From an uncultured Opitutia bacterium (GTDB lineage: Bacteria; Verrucomicrobiota; Verrucomicrobiia; Opitutales; JABJCN01): DNA of 7,424 nucleotides. The translations under genes and the position numbers were made by a program. Below the pieces are notes generated by a model. The model did not search any database, was not told where the DNA came from, and was given only the letters and a program-made list of their open reading frames with translations. Location of the stretch: contig CAJWSN010000065.1 in NCBI GenBank assembly GCA_913046175.1, positions 1 through 7,424 of the forward strand, read 5' to 3'. Positions 6,291 through 7,424 of this stretch are shown here, one piece after another. Every line of letters begins with the position of its first letter. Positions within the stretch are counted from its first letter, which is position 1.

Positions 6291-7424
6291 GTGACCTCTC
6301 TGCTACAACGAATCTGGCAACGTCCAGAGGCAAGGCTCCTCTGTCCGGTCCTGGTCTTGTATCTCCTGACCGCCAAGGGACATGTTGAGATCAGTGACAC
6401 GGACTACTCCTTGAGAACAGCGCGCGCTCTTGTTGAGGAAGGCACGCTCCTGATTGAACCACCTGATCCTGATGTCGCCAGGACGGCACCAAAGCTCGTG
6501 GGAGGCAAGATGTACTCAAAGTATGGGATTGGACTGGTGATAATCCTGCTGCCACTCGTCCTGTTGGGGAAGGGCCTGGCACTAATTCCAGGCGTATCTG
6601 AGAATCTGGTCACCGGATTCCTGATATCTTTCTACAACATACCATTCGCAATCGGAGTGCTGTGGTTTCTTTATGGCATCTGCCAAAAATTGGGCATGAA
6701 GGAGAATCGTGCGCGATTGGTCGTTGTCACAACTGCAATCGCCACGATGTGCTGGAAATACACGGTGACAGACTATTCACAGATCACCCAGTGCTTCTTC
6801 CTGATGGGCACCCTGTATTTTCTGATCCGGGGGAAGGAAAAAGACACCATGTGGGCTTCTGCATTCTTCGCCGGACTGATCATTATGAAGCTGGTCAATG
6901 TGGTGCTGTGGGCACCATGTGCATTTTATCTTCTGCTCCGGCACAAGGGCATCAACCACCTGCTGATAAAAGATGTGCTTCGCTTTGCCTCCATTGTTAC
7001 AATTGCCGGCCTGAGCCTCATGCTCTATAACTACCTGCGTTTTGGAGACCCTGCCCAAAGCGGGTATTCCTCGGTCGAAAGCAAATTCAACCTGGACCAC
7101 CTGAGCCGGGATTTTGTGGACTCGTTCTTCACCCCGCAGCGGGGTCTTTTCGCATTCAACCCCATTCTGCTGGCAACCTTGCCCGCATGGATCCCTCTTT
7201 TTAGAAAAAAAGCCAAGGAAGGGCTCCTCCTTCTTGCCATCTGTGCCCTATGGTTCCCGTTTATGGCTTCCTGGGTGAGCTATCAAGGAGGGTGGGCATG
7301 GGGCAACCGGCTCCTCACGCTCATTGTGCCCATCCTCGTGTTACCTCTTGGCTTCCTTTCCCTGAAACCCCTGTGGCAAAGGCTGTGCGTGGGCAGCCTG
7401 ATTATAATTTCAGTATACATTCAA
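6291..7424 (+). CDS. Polytopic membrane protein, GT-C (GT39/ArnT-like) type, 3' truncated
   Basis: An uninterrupted frame of 378 codons runs off the right edge. It starts at GTG 6291; an in-frame TAA at 6285-6287 rules out a longer form, and the first in-frame ATG lies 73 codons later, so GTG is the best start, with GAG as a feeble ribosome site 8 bases upstream. Hydrophobic segments lie near residues 16-28, 81-100, 106-130, 142-154, 167-179, 187-216, 232-248, 286-304, 311-328, 341-358 and 366-378. After the first segment comes HVEISDTDYSLRTARALVEEG (31-51), the acidic first loop where GT-C enzymes carry their catalytic Asp (D36/D38 here), then GGKMYSKYGIG (71-81). Further blocks are FGDPAQSGY (251-259), TPQRGLFAFNP (281-291) and YQGGWAWGNR (331-340), which I recall from uncharacterised GT39/ArnT-like proteins. 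These take sugars from polyprenyl-phosphate donors on the outer face of the inner membrane. Only 8 bases separate it from the PhyH gene. Enzyme activity and acceptor are inferred. Confidence 0.85.
   Translation, partial: MTSLLQRIWQRPEARLLCPVLVLYLLTAKGHVEISDTDYSLRTARALVEEGTLLIEPPDPDVARTAPKLVGGKMYSKYGIGLVIILLPLVLLGKGLALIPGVSENLVTGFLISFYNIPFAIGVLWFLYGICQKLGMKENRARLVVVTTAIATMCWKYTVTDYSQITQCFFLMGTLYFLIRGKEKDTMWASAFFAGLIIMKLVNVVLWAPCAFYLLLRHKGINHLLIKDVLRFASIVTIAGLSLMLYNYLRFGDPAQSGYSSVESKFNLDHLSRDFVDSFFTPQRGLFAFNPILLATLPAWIPLFRKKAKEGLLLLAICALWFPFMASWVSYQGGWAWGNRLLTLIVPILVLPLGFLSLKPLWQRLCVGSLIIISVYIQ

Larger units (their letters stand above)
1..7424 (+). other. Co-directional gene run, probable part of one glycan-biosynthesis operon
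   Basis: All nine genes are on the same strand, with gaps of 16, 23, 15, 18, 21, 23, 38 and 8 bases in order. None overlap. I find no hairpin with a following T-run strong enough to be called a terminator and no clear promoter inside the run. The left and right edges both cut genes in the same direction, so the unit extends beyond the window. Co-transcription is inferred from spacing and shared function, not shown. Confidence 0.7.

Noticed and set aside
6662..7030. A 122-codon open frame on the + strand
   Set aside because: It lies wholly inside the GT-C-like gene in another frame and is rich in His and Cys without a coherent pattern, whereas the longer frame gives regular membrane segments.

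Overview
The window is bacterial: short-spaced genes on one strand, no introns, roughly balanced base composition. It lies inside a surface-polysaccharide or other glycoconjugate biosynthesis locus. All nine recognisable genes, two of them cut by the window edges, read left to right. The gaps between them are only 8 to 38 bases, and I see no convincing internal terminator or promoter, so the region is probably part of one long operon that continues on both sides. Most start codons lack a recognisable Shine-Dalgarno sequence. That habit, with moderate G+C, would fit a group such as Verrucomicrobiota or relatives, but this is only a weak inference. There is no rRNA, mobile element or housekeeping gene here to place the organism.

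Layout: the first bases are the C-terminal tail of an upstream gene, probably a glycosyltransferase (1-74). Next come a DegT/DnrJ/EryC1-type sugar aminotransferase most like perosamine synthetases (91-1206), an FkbM-like SAM-methyltransferase-fold protein with an N-terminal coiled coil (1230-2087), a family-2 glycosyltransferase with an altered DXD motif (2103-2933), a small cupin (2952-3383), and a class I SAM methyltransferase resembling amino-sugar N-methyltransferases (3405-4178). These are followed by a GT4-type glycosyltransferase (4202-5404), a phytanoyl-CoA-dioxygenase-like Fe(II)/2-oxoglutarate oxygenase (5443-6282), and the start of a polytopic GT-C-like membrane protein that begins with GTG and runs off the right edge (6291-7424). 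No gap exceeds 300 bases.

How the genes may work together (inference): the aminotransferase would make a nucleotide-linked amino sugar, the cupin and the DesVI/TylM1-like methyltransferase could modify it, and the GT2 and GT4 enzymes would add residues at the cytoplasmic face. The FkbM-like protein and the dioxygenase would decorate the product by methylation and hydroxylation. The GT-C-like protein would act at the membrane with a lipid-linked donor. The enzymes that make the nucleotide-sugar precursor, the flippase and the polymerase are not in the window. No family here is unknown. The least ordinary element is the grouping of a cupin, two methyltransferases and a PhyH oxygenase with an aminotransferase, which suggests a heavily modified amino-sugar glycan.
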